The position numbers and the translations under genes are program-made. From assembly GCF_025947305.1 (NCBI RefSeq), contig NZ_CP110009.1, forward strand, positions 3,513,501-3,577,500: a stretch of 64,000 nucleotides of DNA. Reading direction: 5' to 3'. Under the pieces are notes generated by a model that did not search any database, had not been told where the DNA came from, and saw nothing but the letters and a program-made list of their open reading frames with translations. Shown here one piece after another: positions 18,670-27,200 of this stretch; position 1 is the first letter of the stretch, and every line of letters begins with the position of its first letter. This DNA is from Flavobacterium sp. N3904 (lineage in GTDB: Bacteria > Bacteroidota > Bacteroidia > Flavobacteriales > Flavobacteriaceae).

Positions 18670-18710
18670 AAAAATCCCATTTTGCAATTATTGTGCAAAA
18701 TGGGATTTTT
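18670..18710 (+). terminator. Terminator of the MFS gene
   Basis: 17-bp perfect stem AAAAATCCCATTTTGCA / TGCAAAATGGGATTTTT with a 7-nt loop, ending in a T-run on the plus strand, about 50 bp after the stop codon. Confidence 0.9.
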
Positions 18711-18824
18711 ATTTATGAAAATAGGTTTCTTTTGCCAAAATTCAATTCAATGAGAATCGGATATTTAATTTTTAATTGACCCAAGTCTAAAATATTAAAA
18801 TCTCAGCTATTTTGAACAGAAACA

Positions 18825-18861
18825 AAAAAAGTCTCATTACGTTATGAAATGAGACTTTTTT
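18825..18861 (-). terminator. Terminator of the transaldolase gene
   Basis: 14-bp stem AAAAAAGTCTCATT / AATGAGACTTTTTT with a 9-nt loop, about 50 bp past the transaldolase stop codon. Confidence 0.88.
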
Positions 18862-18909
18862 AATGCTATTTCCAGACTGAATACTGCAGTCTGAAATCTG
18901 TATTCTTTT

Positions 18910-19566
18910 TTACTTGTTTCCTTTTTCGAAATCAGCAACAAATTGAGCCAAACCAATATCTGTTAATGGGTGCTTCAACAAACCATAAATTGCAGAAAGT
19001 GGTCCAGTCATTACATCAGCTCCAATTTTGGCACAATTTACAATATGCATAGTGTGACGAACAGAAGCTGCAAGAATTTGAGTTTCATACCCGTAATTAT
19101 CATAAATCAAACGAATTTCTTCAATAAGCGCCAATCCATCTGTAGAAACATCATCCAAACGTCCAATAAAAGGAGAAACATAAGTAGCTCCAGCTTTAGC
19201 AGCCAATAAAGCCTGACCAGCAGAGAATACTAAAGTTACATTTGTTTTTATTCCTTTATCAGAGAAATATTTGGCAGCCATCACACCTTCTTTAGTCATT
19301 GGCAATTTTACCACGATTTGTTCGTGTAAATCAGCCAATTCTTCACCTTCTTTAATCATTCCATCGTAATCCAGCGCATTTACTTCGGCACTTACATCAC
19401 CTTCAACCAAATTACAGATATCAACATAATGTTTCAAAATGTTGTTTTTTCCTGTAATTCCTTCTTTTGCCATCAAAGATGGATTTGTTGTAACTCCGTC
19501 TAAAACGCCTAATGCTTGTGCTTCTTTAATTTGAGCTAAATTAGCTGTATCAATAAAAAATTTCAT
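18910..19566 (-). CDS. tal: Small transaldolase (TalC/Fsa family)
   Basis: Pentose-phosphate-pathway enzyme that transfers a dihydroxyacetone unit between sugar phosphates. The 218 aa begin [16 protein letters not shown]. The Schiff-base Lys is K87 in [10 protein letters not shown], and [18 protein letters not shown] and [10 protein letters not shown] follow. Small enzymes of this family are either transaldolases or fructose-6-phosphate aldolases. The discriminating positions carry Glu61 (Gln in E. coli FsaA) and Phe133 (Tyr in FsaA), both pointing to true transaldolase activity. It is monocistronic with its own terminator. Confidence 0.93.
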   Translation of the reverse strand: MKFFIDTANLAQIKEAQALGVLDGVTTNPSLMAKEGITGKNNILKHYVDICNLVEGDVSAEVNALDYDGMIKEGEELADLHEQIVVKLPMTKEGVMAAKYFSDKGIKTNVTLVFSAGQALLAAKAGATYVSPFIGRLDDVSTDGLALIEEIRLIYDNYGYETQILAASVRHTMHIVNCAKIGADVMTGPLSAIYGLLKHPLTDIGLAQFVADFEKGNK

Positions 19567-19703
19567 AATATATTTAATTTAATTGTGTGTTTAAAAAATT
19601 CGGTGCAAAATTACGAAATCAATATCAATATCAATTGCAATTTCAAAAATCAATTCCAAATTAAATAGTATTAATCGAATTGAACTTGTTATTCCCTTCT
19701 TTT

Positions 19704-20507
19704 TTAAAGTTTATAATGATTCATTAGCATTTTTTCATACACTTTATCCGGAAGAATTCTTTTCAAGACAATTGAAAATTTTTGCATAAAAGCTCCAACT
19801 TTATAATGAATTTTTGGATTTGTATTTTGAATTATGGAGTAAACCGCTTCGGCCATTTGATTGGGATTACTGCCACTATCCACATGCTGATCCATTTCTT
19901 TGAGTGTGTTACCGTATTGCAATTCATAAGCCGAACCTTTGATTACAGGTGCATGAAAACGTCCTGCAGCTATATTGGTTGCAAAATCACCAGGTGCAAT
20001 ATTGGTAATTTGAACTCCAAACGATTTCACTTCCATACGCAACGCTTCGGTGATTAATTCCAAAGCACCTTTTGAAGCCGAATAAACACTGCGATAAGGC
20101 AAGCCCATATAACCAGCTATTGAAGTAATATTTATAACCAATCCCGATTGTTGTGATCGCATTTGTGGCAAAACAGCTTTCATCACTTCAATTGGTCCGA
20201 AGAAATTGGTTTCAAAATTATTTTTAATTTCTTCCATTGGAATTTCTTCCAAAGGACCAGTGATTCCGACTCCCGCATTATTAATCACAACATCCAGTCT
20301 TCCTGAAGTTGCTATAACTTTAGCGACAGCCGAATGAATAGAAACAACATTTCTAACATCTAAAGCAATAAGAGGAAAAACCGAATTGAGAACAACATCT
20401 GGGTTCCTACTGGTTCCATATACCACGAATCCTTTATGATGCAAAAACTCACCGATAGATTTTCCAATTCCCGAAGACCCGCCTGTAATCAATACTACTT
20501 TATTCAT
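19704..20507 (-). CDS. Short-chain dehydrogenase/reductase
   Basis: NAD(P)-dependent oxidoreductase of the classical SDR type, 267 aa. The nucleotide-binding motif GGSSGIGKSIG (9-19), NNAGVGITGPLEE (about 90), and the catalytic Ser-Tyr-Lys (ITSIAGYMGLPYRSVYSASKGAL) are intact. ALDVR after the second strand and TSRN fit NADP preference, though this is a guess. The substrate is unknown; annotated relatives are often called retinol dehydrogenase-like or simply SDR. It reads away from the SRP RNA gene and lies downstream of it. Confidence 0.9.
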   Translation of the reverse strand: MNKVVLITGGSSGIGKSIGEFLHHKGFVVYGTSRNPDVVLNSVFPLIALDVRNVVSIHSAVAKVIATSGRLDVVINNAGVGITGPLEEIPMEEIKNNFETNFFGPIEVMKAVLPQMRSQQSGLVINITSIAGYMGLPYRSVYSASKGALELITEALRMEVKSFGVQITNIAPGDFATNIAAGRFHAPVIKGSAYELQYGNTLKEMDQHVDSGSNPNQMAEAVYSIIQNTNPKIHYKVGAFMQKFSIVLKRILPDKVYEKMLMNHYKL

Positions 20508-20584
20508 TATCTATAAATTATGATTGGGGTAAAAATAAAAAAATCCTCCCGAAGGAAGACTACTTTTTGAATTTTATTAAAAAT

Positions 20585-20677
20585 GGCAAGCGACCTACAT
20601 CGCACCGCTCAACCACGTACCCTTGCTATGTTCCCATCCTGGGGGAGTCTGCAGGAGCTGGTCGTGTAGGACTTGCC
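20585..20677 (-). ncRNA. ffs: Signal recognition particle RNA (small, 4.5S-like)
   Basis: RNA scaffold of the SRP, which targets membrane proteins. On the minus strand the roughly 93-nt RNA begins GGCAAGUCCUACACGACC and its ends pair (GGCAAG with CUUGCC). The diagnostic helix-8 motif is visible: CAGG-AUG-GGAA-CAU-AGCA, that is, a GGAA tetraloop on three base pairs flanked by the CAGG/AGCA symmetric loop, the same arrangement as CAGG-UCC-GGAA-GGA-AGCA of E. coli. A consensus promoter lies directly upstream. The ends are estimated to a few nucleotides. Confidence 0.9.
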
Positions 20678-20681
20678 GGTG

Positions 20682-20711
20682 CAAATATACAATCTTTTTA
20701 TATCTTTGCAA
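20682..20711 (-). promoter_or_regulatory. Promoter of the SRP RNA gene
   Basis: On the minus strand TTG (20709-20711) and TATATTTG (20682-20689) are separated by exactly 19 bp, the textbook Bacteroidota layout. The -7 box ends about 4 to 6 bp before the RNA 5' end. Confidence 0.85.
20701..20708 (+). promoter_or_regulatory. Putative -7 box of the glutaminyl cyclase gene
   Basis: TATCTTTG on the plus strand fits TAnnTTTG. It falls inside the 19-bp spacer of the opposite SRP RNA promoter, abutting its -33 TTG. The nearest TTG upstream is 25 bp away, so the match is only partial. Confidence 0.45.
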
Positions 20712-20766
20712 GAGCTTTGTACCTTAAAATTATCGTTGTATATTGGCTTTTTAAAATATTAAAACT

Positions 20767-21816
20767 ATGAAAAACTATAACTTCCTATTTATCATTTTAT
20801 TAGGAATCACATTAGCAAATTGCGGAAACACAAAAAAAGGTGAAAATTCTATATTTACCTTCGATAATGCCAATTACAAAGCACAATACATAGCTGATGA
20901 TGCTATTTCTTTGGGTATTTTAAATCCAAATAATAAAGAAATTGACAGTATTATCTATTATGTGAACGATATAAAAGTAGGTTATAAAAAAGGAAACGAA
21001 AAACTAAACTTTCCGTTAAAGAATCAAAAATTAGGCTATCAATACGTAAAAGCATTAGTTTATTTTGGAGGTGAAAACTCTGAAGCAACCGCAAGAATAG
21101 AATTGGTTTCGAATGTGCAACCTAAATTATTAAAATATAAAATCGTAAATACTTTTCCTCACGATACCACTTCTTTTACGGAAGGTTTAGAATTTTATAA
21201 AGACACTTTATATGAAAGTACAGGACTAAATGAAAAATCACATTTATTAAAAACTGATTACAAAACTGGAAAAATAATTAAAAGTTTTAAATTGGAGGAT
21301 AAGTATTTTGGTGAAGGAATTACTTTTATCAATAATCAGTTATTTCAATTGACTTGGCAAAACAAGGTTGGTTTTATATACAATCCCGACACTTGGAAAG
21401 TAGAAAAAACTTTTACTTATGATAAAGATATTGAAGGATGGGGATTGACAAATGATGGCACTTACATTTACCAAACTGATAAAACAGAAAAAATTTGGAA
21501 GATGGATCCAAAAACCCAGAAAATGATTGACTACATCAATGTATACTCGGGAGAATCTAAAATTAAATCAATAAATGAATTGGAATGGATTGATGGAAAA
21601 ATCTATACCAATGTTTGGCAAAAAGATGCCATAGCTGTAGTAAATCCAAAAACTGGGGCTGTAGAAGGAATTTTGGATATGTCAGGTTTACGAAAATTTT
21701 TAAAAGTCACACCAGATGATGTCCTAAACGGAATTGCCTACAATCCAAAAACAAAGACCATTTTTGTAACTGGTAAAAATTGGAATAAAATGTTCGAAAT
21801 AACCGTTTCTGAATAA
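20767..21816 (+). CDS. Glutaminyl-peptide cyclotransferase (plant/bacterial type), lipoprotein
   Basis: Converts N-terminal Gln of peptides to pyroglutamate. The lipoprotein signal ends ITLANC (Cys19). The N-terminal part (about 30-120) is a beta-sandwich-like extension, and from about 125 the Glu_cyclase_2 five-bladed propeller starts with FPHDTTSFTEGLEFY, YESTGLNEKS and GWGLTNDG; NELEWIDGKIYTNVWQ and LNGIAYNP are further family signatures. 349 aa is normal for the Bacteroidota form with the extra N-terminal domain. Predicted location is periplasmic face or surface. The stop is 8 bp before hutI, so the two are probably co-transcribed. Confidence 0.9.
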   Translation: MKNYNFLFIILLGITLANCGNTKKGENSIFTFDNANYKAQYIADDAISLGILNPNNKEIDSIIYYVNDIKVGYKKGNEKLNFPLKNQKLGYQYVKALVYFGGENSEATARIELVSNVQPKLLKYKIVNTFPHDTTSFTEGLEFYKDTLYESTGLNEKSHLLKTDYKTGKIIKSFKLEDKYFGEGITFINNQLFQLTWQNKVGFIYNPDTWKVEKTFTYDKDIEGWGLTNDGTYIYQTDKTEKIWKMDPKTQKMIDYINVYSGESKIKSINELEWIDGKIYTNVWQKDAIAVVNPKTGAVEGILDMSGLRKFLKVTPDDVLNGIAYNPKTKTIFVTGKNWNKMFEITVSE

Positions 21817-21824
21817 GCAAATAA

Positions 21825-23060
21825 ATGACAACATTAATTGTTAATATAAAGGAGCTACTCCAAATTCGAGATAATACCGTTTTAAAAGTTTCTGGAGCAG
21901 AAATGGCTGTTTTACCAACCATAAAAAATGCTTTTTTACTTATAAAAGGCGATTTGATTGCCGATTTTGGTTCTATGGATGATTTATCAAAAATTACTGT
22001 AGACAAAACGATTGATGCTTCCGGAAAAATAGTTCTTCCGTCTTGGTGTGACAGTCATACACATATCGTATACGCAGGAAATCGCGAACAGGAATTTGTG
22101 GATCGAATTAATGGAATGACCTACGAAGAAATCGCCAATCGTGGCGGTGGAATATTAAATTCAGCAAAAAAACTAAACGAAACCTCAGAAGGCGACATTT
22201 ATAACCAATCGAAAGCACGTCTTGAGGAAGTGATGCGATTGGGAACTGGAGCAGTAGAAATTAAATCAGGTTACGGACTCACAGTTGACGGAGAACTTAA
22301 AATGCTTCGTGTTATTCAACAGCTATCACAAAACTACCCAATAACAATAAAAGCCACTTTTCTCGGCGCACACGCCTTCCCTACCCTTTTTAAAGAAAAC
22401 AAACAAGGTTATATAGATTGTATTATTAACGAAATGCTTCCTGAAATTGCCAAAAACAAATTGGCCGATTTTATTGATGTATTTTGTGAAACTGGTTATT
22501 TTTCAGTCGAAGAAACCGAACAGATTATGGCAGCAGGAATTCAATTTGGCTTAAAGCCAAAAATCCATGTCAATCAATTCAATTCAATTGGAGGGATTCT
22601 ATCGGGCGTAAAATATAATGCGCTTTCGGTAGATCATCTTGAAATCATGACCACTGAAGACATCGAATCCTTAAAAAATACTGAAACAATGCCAGTAGCT
22701 TTACCTTCGTGTTCCTATTTTTTGAGTATTCCTTACACACCAGCACGCGAAATGTTAGACGCAGGACTTCCTTTGGCGTTAGCAACCGATTACAACCCAG
22801 GTTCTACTCCGTCGGGAAATATGAATTTTGTAGTGGCCACTGCTTGCATCAAAATGAAAATGACTCCCGAAGAAGCTATCAATGCTGCAACGATTAACGG
22901 TGCTTATGCTATGGGAATTTCAAACACTCATGGAAGTATTTCTATTGGTAAAAAAGCCAACCTTATCATTACAAAAGAAATTCCTTCCTATTATCAATTG
23001 CCTTATGCATTTGGTAGTAATTTAATAGACACTGTCATTTTAAACGGGAAAAATTATTAA
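21825..23060 (+). CDS. hutI: Imidazolonepropionase (histidine degradation)
   Basis: Hydrolyses imidazolone-5-propionate to N-formimidoyl-L-glutamate, third step of the hut pathway. The amidohydrolase barrel has metal ligands in WCDSHTHIVYAG (about 72), KATFLGAHAFP (about 174), KIHVNQFNSIGG (about 244) and ATDYNPGSTPS (about 320). REQEFVDRINGMTYEEIANRG matches the family opening (quoted here as REQEF and YEEIA). 411 aa is standard. hutG lies about 1 kb further on the same strand, with one opposite-strand gene between. hutH and hutU are not in the window. Confidence 0.95.
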   Translation: MTTLIVNIKELLQIRDNTVLKVSGAEMAVLPTIKNAFLLIKGDLIADFGSMDDLSKITVDKTIDASGKIVLPSWCDSHTHIVYAGNREQEFVDRINGMTYEEIANRGGGILNSAKKLNETSEGDIYNQSKARLEEVMRLGTGAVEIKSGYGLTVDGELKMLRVIQQLSQNYPITIKATFLGAHAFPTLFKENKQGYIDCIINEMLPEIAKNKLADFIDVFCETGYFSVEETEQIMAAGIQFGLKPKIHVNQFNSIGGILSGVKYNALSVDHLEIMTTEDIESLKNTETMPVALPSCSYFLSIPYTPAREMLDAGLPLALATDYNPGSTPSGNMNFVVATACIKMKMTPEEAINAATINGAYAMGISNTHGSISIGKKANLIITKEIPSYYQLPYAFGSNLIDTVILNGKNY

Positions 23061-23062
23061 TA

Positions 23063-23096
23063 AAAAAAGCGATACTCAATAGAATATCGCTTTTTT
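23063..23096. terminator. Bidirectional terminator after hutI
   Basis: 12-bp stem AAAAAAGCGATA / TATCGCTTTTTT with a 10-nt loop. It lies between convergent genes. Confidence 0.88.
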
Positions 23097-23115
23097 ATAA
23101 AATTAAGTATTTGGC

Positions 23116-23991
23116 CTATCTCAAAGAAAAATTTGTTGTAGAAACCAATTGATCTTTATCAAATACATTTACAGTATACAATCCTTTTACAAAGTCTTTA
23201 CCAGCTAAGTCTTGCGAAACCTGAACCGTTTTATTTTCATATTTCACACTTGAAACAAAACTGTAGACCAAGTTTTTATCTCCAAAAGTAATTGTTTTTG
23301 CATCACCCAAAACATTATTTTTGCTATCAATAACTTGTACATAATAATCTTTATCGCCAGATTTAGCTATAGAGTTTTCAGCAATCGTAAAGCTTATTTT
23401 TAACACATTCGCTCTGCTTGCTTTATCTGTAGCAATTTCTTTTCCTGAACTTCTTAGTTTATAAGCAGCTGTTTGTAAGTTCAAAATTGATAATTTAGAT
23501 CCTTTTTCAACAGTTTTAGCCAAATCTTCATTTTGACCAACTAATACTTCATTGAATTTTTGAGCTTGGCCCAAGACAACTACTGTACTATCGCGTTGAA
23601 CTGTCAATGTAGTATTTTGCTTTTTCAAACCTTCATTTTCAGTCATTAATTCTTTCATATGTCCTTGCAATGAACTAACTTGATTTCTGTATTTAGAAAC
23701 ATCCCCACTAGTTTTTTTCAGATCATCCATTAATTTTACAACTTTGTCTCTTTCTTGAATTAATTCTTCCGACATAGAAGTGTTTTCAGCAATGGCAGCA
23801 TCATATGTTGCTTTAAGGTCTTGTAAATCTTTCATAACAGATTCTTTCTCAGAACCCACTTTAGTGATTTCAGTATGAACCTCTTCAACCTCAGAAGATA
23901 TTTTAAAAATATAAACTAAACTCCCTACTAATAAAATAGCTAAAACTGCTATTACAGCTTTTAGACTTGAATTGTTTTTTTGATTTTCCAT
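23116..23991 (-). CDS. Membrane-anchored coiled-coil protein, unknown function
   Basis: 291 aa. A short basic N terminus precedes one transmembrane helix (about 10-30, LKAVIAVLAILLVGSLVYIF). A long coiled coil follows (about 33-165), rich in Glu/Lys/Leu heptads such as EKESVMKDLQDLK and KYRNQVSSLQGHMKEL. The C-terminal part (about 180-291) looks beta-rich (KISFTIAENSIAKSGDKDYYVQVID) and ends FSLR. The topology suggests a protein held in the inner membrane with a periplasmic rod and a terminal sandwich domain. I do not recognise a named family beyond Bacteroidota hypothetical proteins. It is divergent from hutG, with 85 bp between starts. Confidence 0.75.
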   Translation of the reverse strand: MENQKNNSSLKAVIAVLAILLVGSLVYIFKISSEVEEVHTEITKVGSEKESVMKDLQDLKATYDAAIAENTSMSEELIQERDKVVKLMDDLKKTSGDVSKYRNQVSSLQGHMKELMTENEGLKKQNTTLTVQRDSTVVVLGQAQKFNEVLVGQNEDLAKTVEKGSKLSILNLQTAAYKLRSSGKEIATDKASRANVLKISFTIAENSIAKSGDKDYYVQVIDSKNNVLGDAKTITFGDKNLVYSFVSSVKYENKTVQVSQDLAGKDFVKGLYTVNVFDKDQLVSTTNFSLR

Positions 23992-24076
23992 GTTAAAATA
24001 TAATTGTTTTTACAAATTTAATAATATATATAACGCAACTTAGTACAATTATATTATTTTTGAGAAATATATTTTT

Positions 24077-25129
24077 ATGGAAAAACTTATCACATTCAGT
24101 ATTAATGACCTGGCCAAAATCACAAATCACCGAAGTGGTGAAATTAAATTTGGCGAAAAAATGCTTACAATCCCAAAGGATACCGATCCTATTCACTTTA
24201 TAAAATCAAGCGAAGCTAAATATGTTCTATTTGGAATTCCCGAAGATATTGGAGTTAGAGCCAATTATGGAAGACCTGGAGCAGCATCTGCGTGGGAAAG
24301 TGCCATAAAAAGTATTGCCAATATCCAACACAATCGTTTTTCAAAGGGAAGCCAGATCATTATATTGGGGCAACTCGATGTAAAACAAGAAATGAAAGAG
24401 GTGGAAAATCTTGATTTTAATGATGTAGATGACCGATCCAAATTAAGCCAATTGGTCGAAAAAATTGACAAAGAAGTTTCCCATATCATATGTAAAATCA
24501 TTCAGTCGGGTAAAATACCAATTGTCATAGGCGGAGGTCACAATAATTCGTATGGAAATATAAAAGGTGCCGCTCTTGCAAAAGGGAAAGCAATAAACGC
24601 TATCAACTTTGATGCTCATTCTGATTTTAGAATTCTAGAAGGTCGTCATAGTGGAAATGGTTTTTCTTATGCTTTTGAAGAAGGCTTTTTGAAGAAATAT
24701 TTTATTTTTGGTTTGCACGAGAATTACACTTCAAAAAGCGTCTTGGATATCATAAAAAAAATTGAAGACCGAGTACGTTACAATACGTATGATAGCGTAA
24801 ACATTAGAAAAGAAAAAAATTTCAATCAAGAAATGATTACTGCTCTGGAATTCATAAAATATGACCCTTATGGAATAGAAATTGATTTAGACGCTATTCC
24901 GAACATCGCCAGCAGCGCCATGACTTTAAGTGGCTTTTCAATTGAAGAACTTCGTCAGTTTGTTTCCTTTTTTGCAAAAAACAAAAACGCTGCCTATTTG
25001 CACATTTGTGAAGGAGCCCCTGACCTGGGTGAAGAAAAAAACAATCATTTAATTGGCAAACTCATTGGCTATTTGGTTACAGATTTCATGAAATCGCACA
25101 ATGCAATCGTACTAGAAAACGTAATTTAA
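24077..25129 (+). CDS. hutG: Formimidoylglutamase, arginase/ureohydrolase family
   Basis: Expected to release formamide and glutamate from N-formimidoylglutamate, last step of histidine degradation. The manganese-site motifs are GGGHNNSYG (about 151), NFDAHSDFR (about 177) and EIDLDAIP (about 272). All are variants of the arginase signatures GGDHS, DAHxD and SxDxD; the usual GGDH Asp is Gly here. 350 aa. The hutI context makes formimidoylglutamase more likely than agmatinase or arginase. A TATTTTTG box lies about 20 bp upstream of the ATG. The start ATG follows the coiled-coil gene divergently. Confidence 0.85.
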   Translation: MEKLITFSINDLAKITNHRSGEIKFGEKMLTIPKDTDPIHFIKSSEAKYVLFGIPEDIGVRANYGRPGAASAWESAIKSIANIQHNRFSKGSQIIILGQLDVKQEMKEVENLDFNDVDDRSKLSQLVEKIDKEVSHIICKIIQSGKIPIVIGGGHNNSYGNIKGAALAKGKAINAINFDAHSDFRILEGRHSGNGFSYAFEEGFLKKYFIFGLHENYTSKSVLDIIKKIEDRVRYNTYDSVNIRKEKNFNQEMITALEFIKYDPYGIEIDLDAIPNIASSAMTLSGFSIEELRQFVSFFAKNKNAAYLHICEGAPDLGEEKNNHLIGKLIGYLVTDFMKSHNAIVLENVI

Positions 25130-25151
25130 ACCCCTCCAAACTTCAAATAAA

Positions 25152-25181
25152 TTAGCATCAAAAATAATAACACTATCTTTG
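25152..25181 (+). promoter_or_regulatory. Promoter of the DEAD-box helicase gene
   Basis: TTA (25152-25154), 19-bp spacer, TATCTTTG (25174-25181). The layout is near-perfect for a housekeeping Bacteroidota promoter. The leader to the ATG at 25227 is about 40 nt. Confidence 0.7.
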
Positions 25182-25226
25182 TAGCCATATCTATGTTCAT
25201 AATACAAGATATTTAATACAAAATAT

Positions 25227-26477
25227 ATGTTATTCGAAGATTTATCACTTTCAAAAAGTATACAAAAAGCCGTATTTGAAGAAGGCTACATCAATGCAAC
25301 ACCAATACAAGAAAAAGCTATTCCACTAGTTTTAGCCGAAAGAGATTTAATAGGTTGTGCACAAACAGGAACTGGAAAAACAGCCGCTTTTGCAATTCCT
25401 ATTATACATCAATTGCACCGTATTGTTGGTTCATCCAAAAAGGCAAAAGTAATTCGTGCCCTTGTGGTGACTCCTACACGAGAATTGGCAGTTCAAATTG
25501 GTCAAAGTTTTGATACTTATGGAAAATACACAAATTTGACGCAACTTACTTTATTTGGGGGTGTTTCCCAAAATCCTCAAGTTGATGCTTTAAAAAACGG
25601 AGTAGATATTCTTATTGCAACACCAGGACGCCTATTGGACTTACACAAGCAAGGCTTTATTGATTTAGACCATTTGCATACTTTAGTCTTGGATGAAGCC
25701 GATCAAATGCTTGATATGGGTTTTGTTAATGATGTAAAAAAAATTGTAAAACTTACACCAAAGAACAGACAAACCCTTTTCTTTTCGGCAACAATGCCAA
25801 TGGCCATTAGAGAATTGGCAGAAATGTTTCTTACAGACCCTGAAACCGTTACTGTTTCTCCTGTTTCATCTACCGCAGAAAATGTCGAGCAACGTGTTTA
25901 CTTTGTCGATAAAACCGAAAAAAGAAACTTATTATACCATCTGATAAAAAATGAAAATTTATCAAATGTATTGGTCTTCTCAAGAACAAAACATGGGGCT
26001 GACAATGTGGTAAAAGCATTGAGAAAAAATAGCATTGCAGCGGAAGCCATACATGGTGACAAATCCCAAAATGCAAGACAACGTGTACTTGATGCGTTTA
26101 AAAACAAAGAAATTGGAGTACTTGTGGCAACAGATATTGCTGCAAGAGGTATTGATATTGATCAATTGCCATTTGTAATCAATTTTGATTTACCTAATAT
26201 TCCAGAAACCTACGTACATCGCATCGGTAGAACCGGTCGCGCTGGTAATGGCGGTATTGCAATTTCTTTTTGTAGCAAAGACGAACACGACTATTGGAAA
26301 GATATTCAAAAGCTAATAAAAGTAGATGTTCAAACCATAAATGACCATCCTTACCCATGGCATTCCGGAAGTCCTGCAACTGCATCTTCAGCCCAGAAAA
26401 ATTCAAATAGAAGTGGTGGAGCGCACAAATCCAGAAAATCGGACGCATCGAAACAAAACAAAAAGCGTTGGTATTAA
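25227..26477 (+). CDS. DEAD-box ATP-dependent RNA helicase, RhlE-like
   Basis: Unwinds RNA duplexes, typically for ribosome assembly or mRNA turnover, often cold-induced. All core motifs are seen: the Q motif ATPIQEKAIP, Walker A AQTGTGKT (about 45), PTRELAVQI, TPGRLLD, DEAD box VLDEADQMLDMGF (about 155), SAT, then ARGIDIDQLPFVINFD and HRIGRTGRAG in the second RecA domain. The short basic tail (about 375-416, RSGGAHKSRKSDASKQNKKRWY-like) probably binds RNA. 416 aa. It is monocistronic with a clear promoter. Confidence 0.93.
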   Translation: MLFEDLSLSKSIQKAVFEEGYINATPIQEKAIPLVLAERDLIGCAQTGTGKTAAFAIPIIHQLHRIVGSSKKAKVIRALVVTPTRELAVQIGQSFDTYGKYTNLTQLTLFGGVSQNPQVDALKNGVDILIATPGRLLDLHKQGFIDLDHLHTLVLDEADQMLDMGFVNDVKKIVKLTPKNRQTLFFSATMPMAIRELAEMFLTDPETVTVSPVSSTAENVEQRVYFVDKTEKRNLLYHLIKNENLSNVLVFSRTKHGADNVVKALRKNSIAAEAIHGDKSQNARQRVLDAFKNKEIGVLVATDIAARGIDIDQLPFVINFDLPNIPETYVHRIGRTGRAGNGGIAISFCSKDEHDYWKDIQKLIKVDVQTINDHPYPWHSGSPATASSAQKNSNRSGGAHKSRKSDASKQNKKRWY

Positions 26478-26628
26478 GTAATTTTAATACCTTTAAATAT
26501 ATTGTAAAAGAACACTTCTTAACTTTAGGTTAAATAGTTTTTTTTGTTAACATGATAATTATCAGTTAATTAAACACTTATTTTAAGTAAATTTAATATC
26601 AAAATTTTTAACTTTAAAAAATCAAATT

Positions 26629-27093
26629 ATGGAAACATTAGTTAAAAGAGACGGCATGTTCCCGTCTGTTGTAAGTAAGTTGGTAAACCCACTATTTGAA
26701 GATTTTTTTACAAGAGATATTTCAGATTGGGCAGACAGAAGTATTTCAGCAATAGGGGTTAATTTACCATCTGTAAACTTAAAAGAAACTGACACAAAAC
26801 TTGAAATTGAACTAGCTGCTCCTGGTTTAAAAAAAGAAGACTTCAAAATTGAAGTTGACAATAATGTACTAGTGATTTCTACAGAAAAAGAAGAAAAAAA
26901 AGAATCCAGTAAAAAAGATGATTACGTTCGAAAAGAATTCAATTATCAATCCTTTTACAGATCTTTCAATCTTCCCGATTATGCGGATGAAAACAAGATA
27001 GAAGCCACATATAAAGATGGTATTCTTGATGTTTGTATTAATAAAAAACCTGGTGATAGAAAAAAAACTTTAAAATCAATTTCTATTAAATAA
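26629..27093 (+). CDS. Hsp20/alpha-crystallin small heat-shock protein
   Basis: ATP-independent chaperone that holds unfolding proteins. The alpha-crystallin domain covers about 45-140 of 154 aa. It shows SVNLKETDTKLEIELAAPGL, KKEDFKIEVDNNVLVIS, YQSFYRSFNLP and the conserved closing GILDVCINKKPG, followed by an IxI-like tail (SISIK). A TAAATTTA box with a TTA about 19 bp further upstream suggests a promoter close to consensus. It ends just before a terminator shared with the downstream opposite gene. Confidence 0.93.
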   Translation: METLVKRDGMFPSVVSKLVNPLFEDFFTRDISDWADRSISAIGVNLPSVNLKETDTKLEIELAAPGLKKEDFKIEVDNNVLVISTEKEEKKESSKKDDYVRKEFNYQSFYRSFNLPDYADENKIEATYKDGILDVCINKKPGDRKKTLKSISIK

Positions 27094-27120
27094 AAAAAAG
27101 AAACTTAAAAAATTAAAAAT

Positions 27121-27172
27121 AAATCCTTATTTCAATTGCTGCATTAAATTGCCAGAATTGAAATAAGGGTTT
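27121..27172. terminator. Terminator between hsp20 and the hybrid kinase gene
   Basis: 17-bp stem AAATCCTTATTTCAATT / AATTGAAATAAGGGTTT (one G-T wobble) with an 18-nt loop, between convergent genes. Confidence 0.75.
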
Positions 27173-27200
27173 ACTATTTATCATTATATCAAAAAAATTG

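Larger units (their letters stand above)
18625..18905. repeat. 30-bp imperfect inverted repeat enclosing two terminators
   Basis: Left arm 18625-18654 and the reverse complement of right arm 18876-18905 agree at 26 of 30 positions (shared core CAGTATTCAGT). They enclose the terminators of the MFS gene and of the transaldolase gene. There is no ORF inside. See the finding for interpretation. Confidence 0.7.

Noticed and set aside
18910..19566. Fructose-6-phosphate aldolase
   Set aside because: The two discriminating residues favour transaldolase.
20567..20770. Plus-strand open frame of 67 codons
   Set aside because: It is the antisense of the SRP RNA gene plus its promoter. The helix-8 motif and promoter explain the sequence fully.
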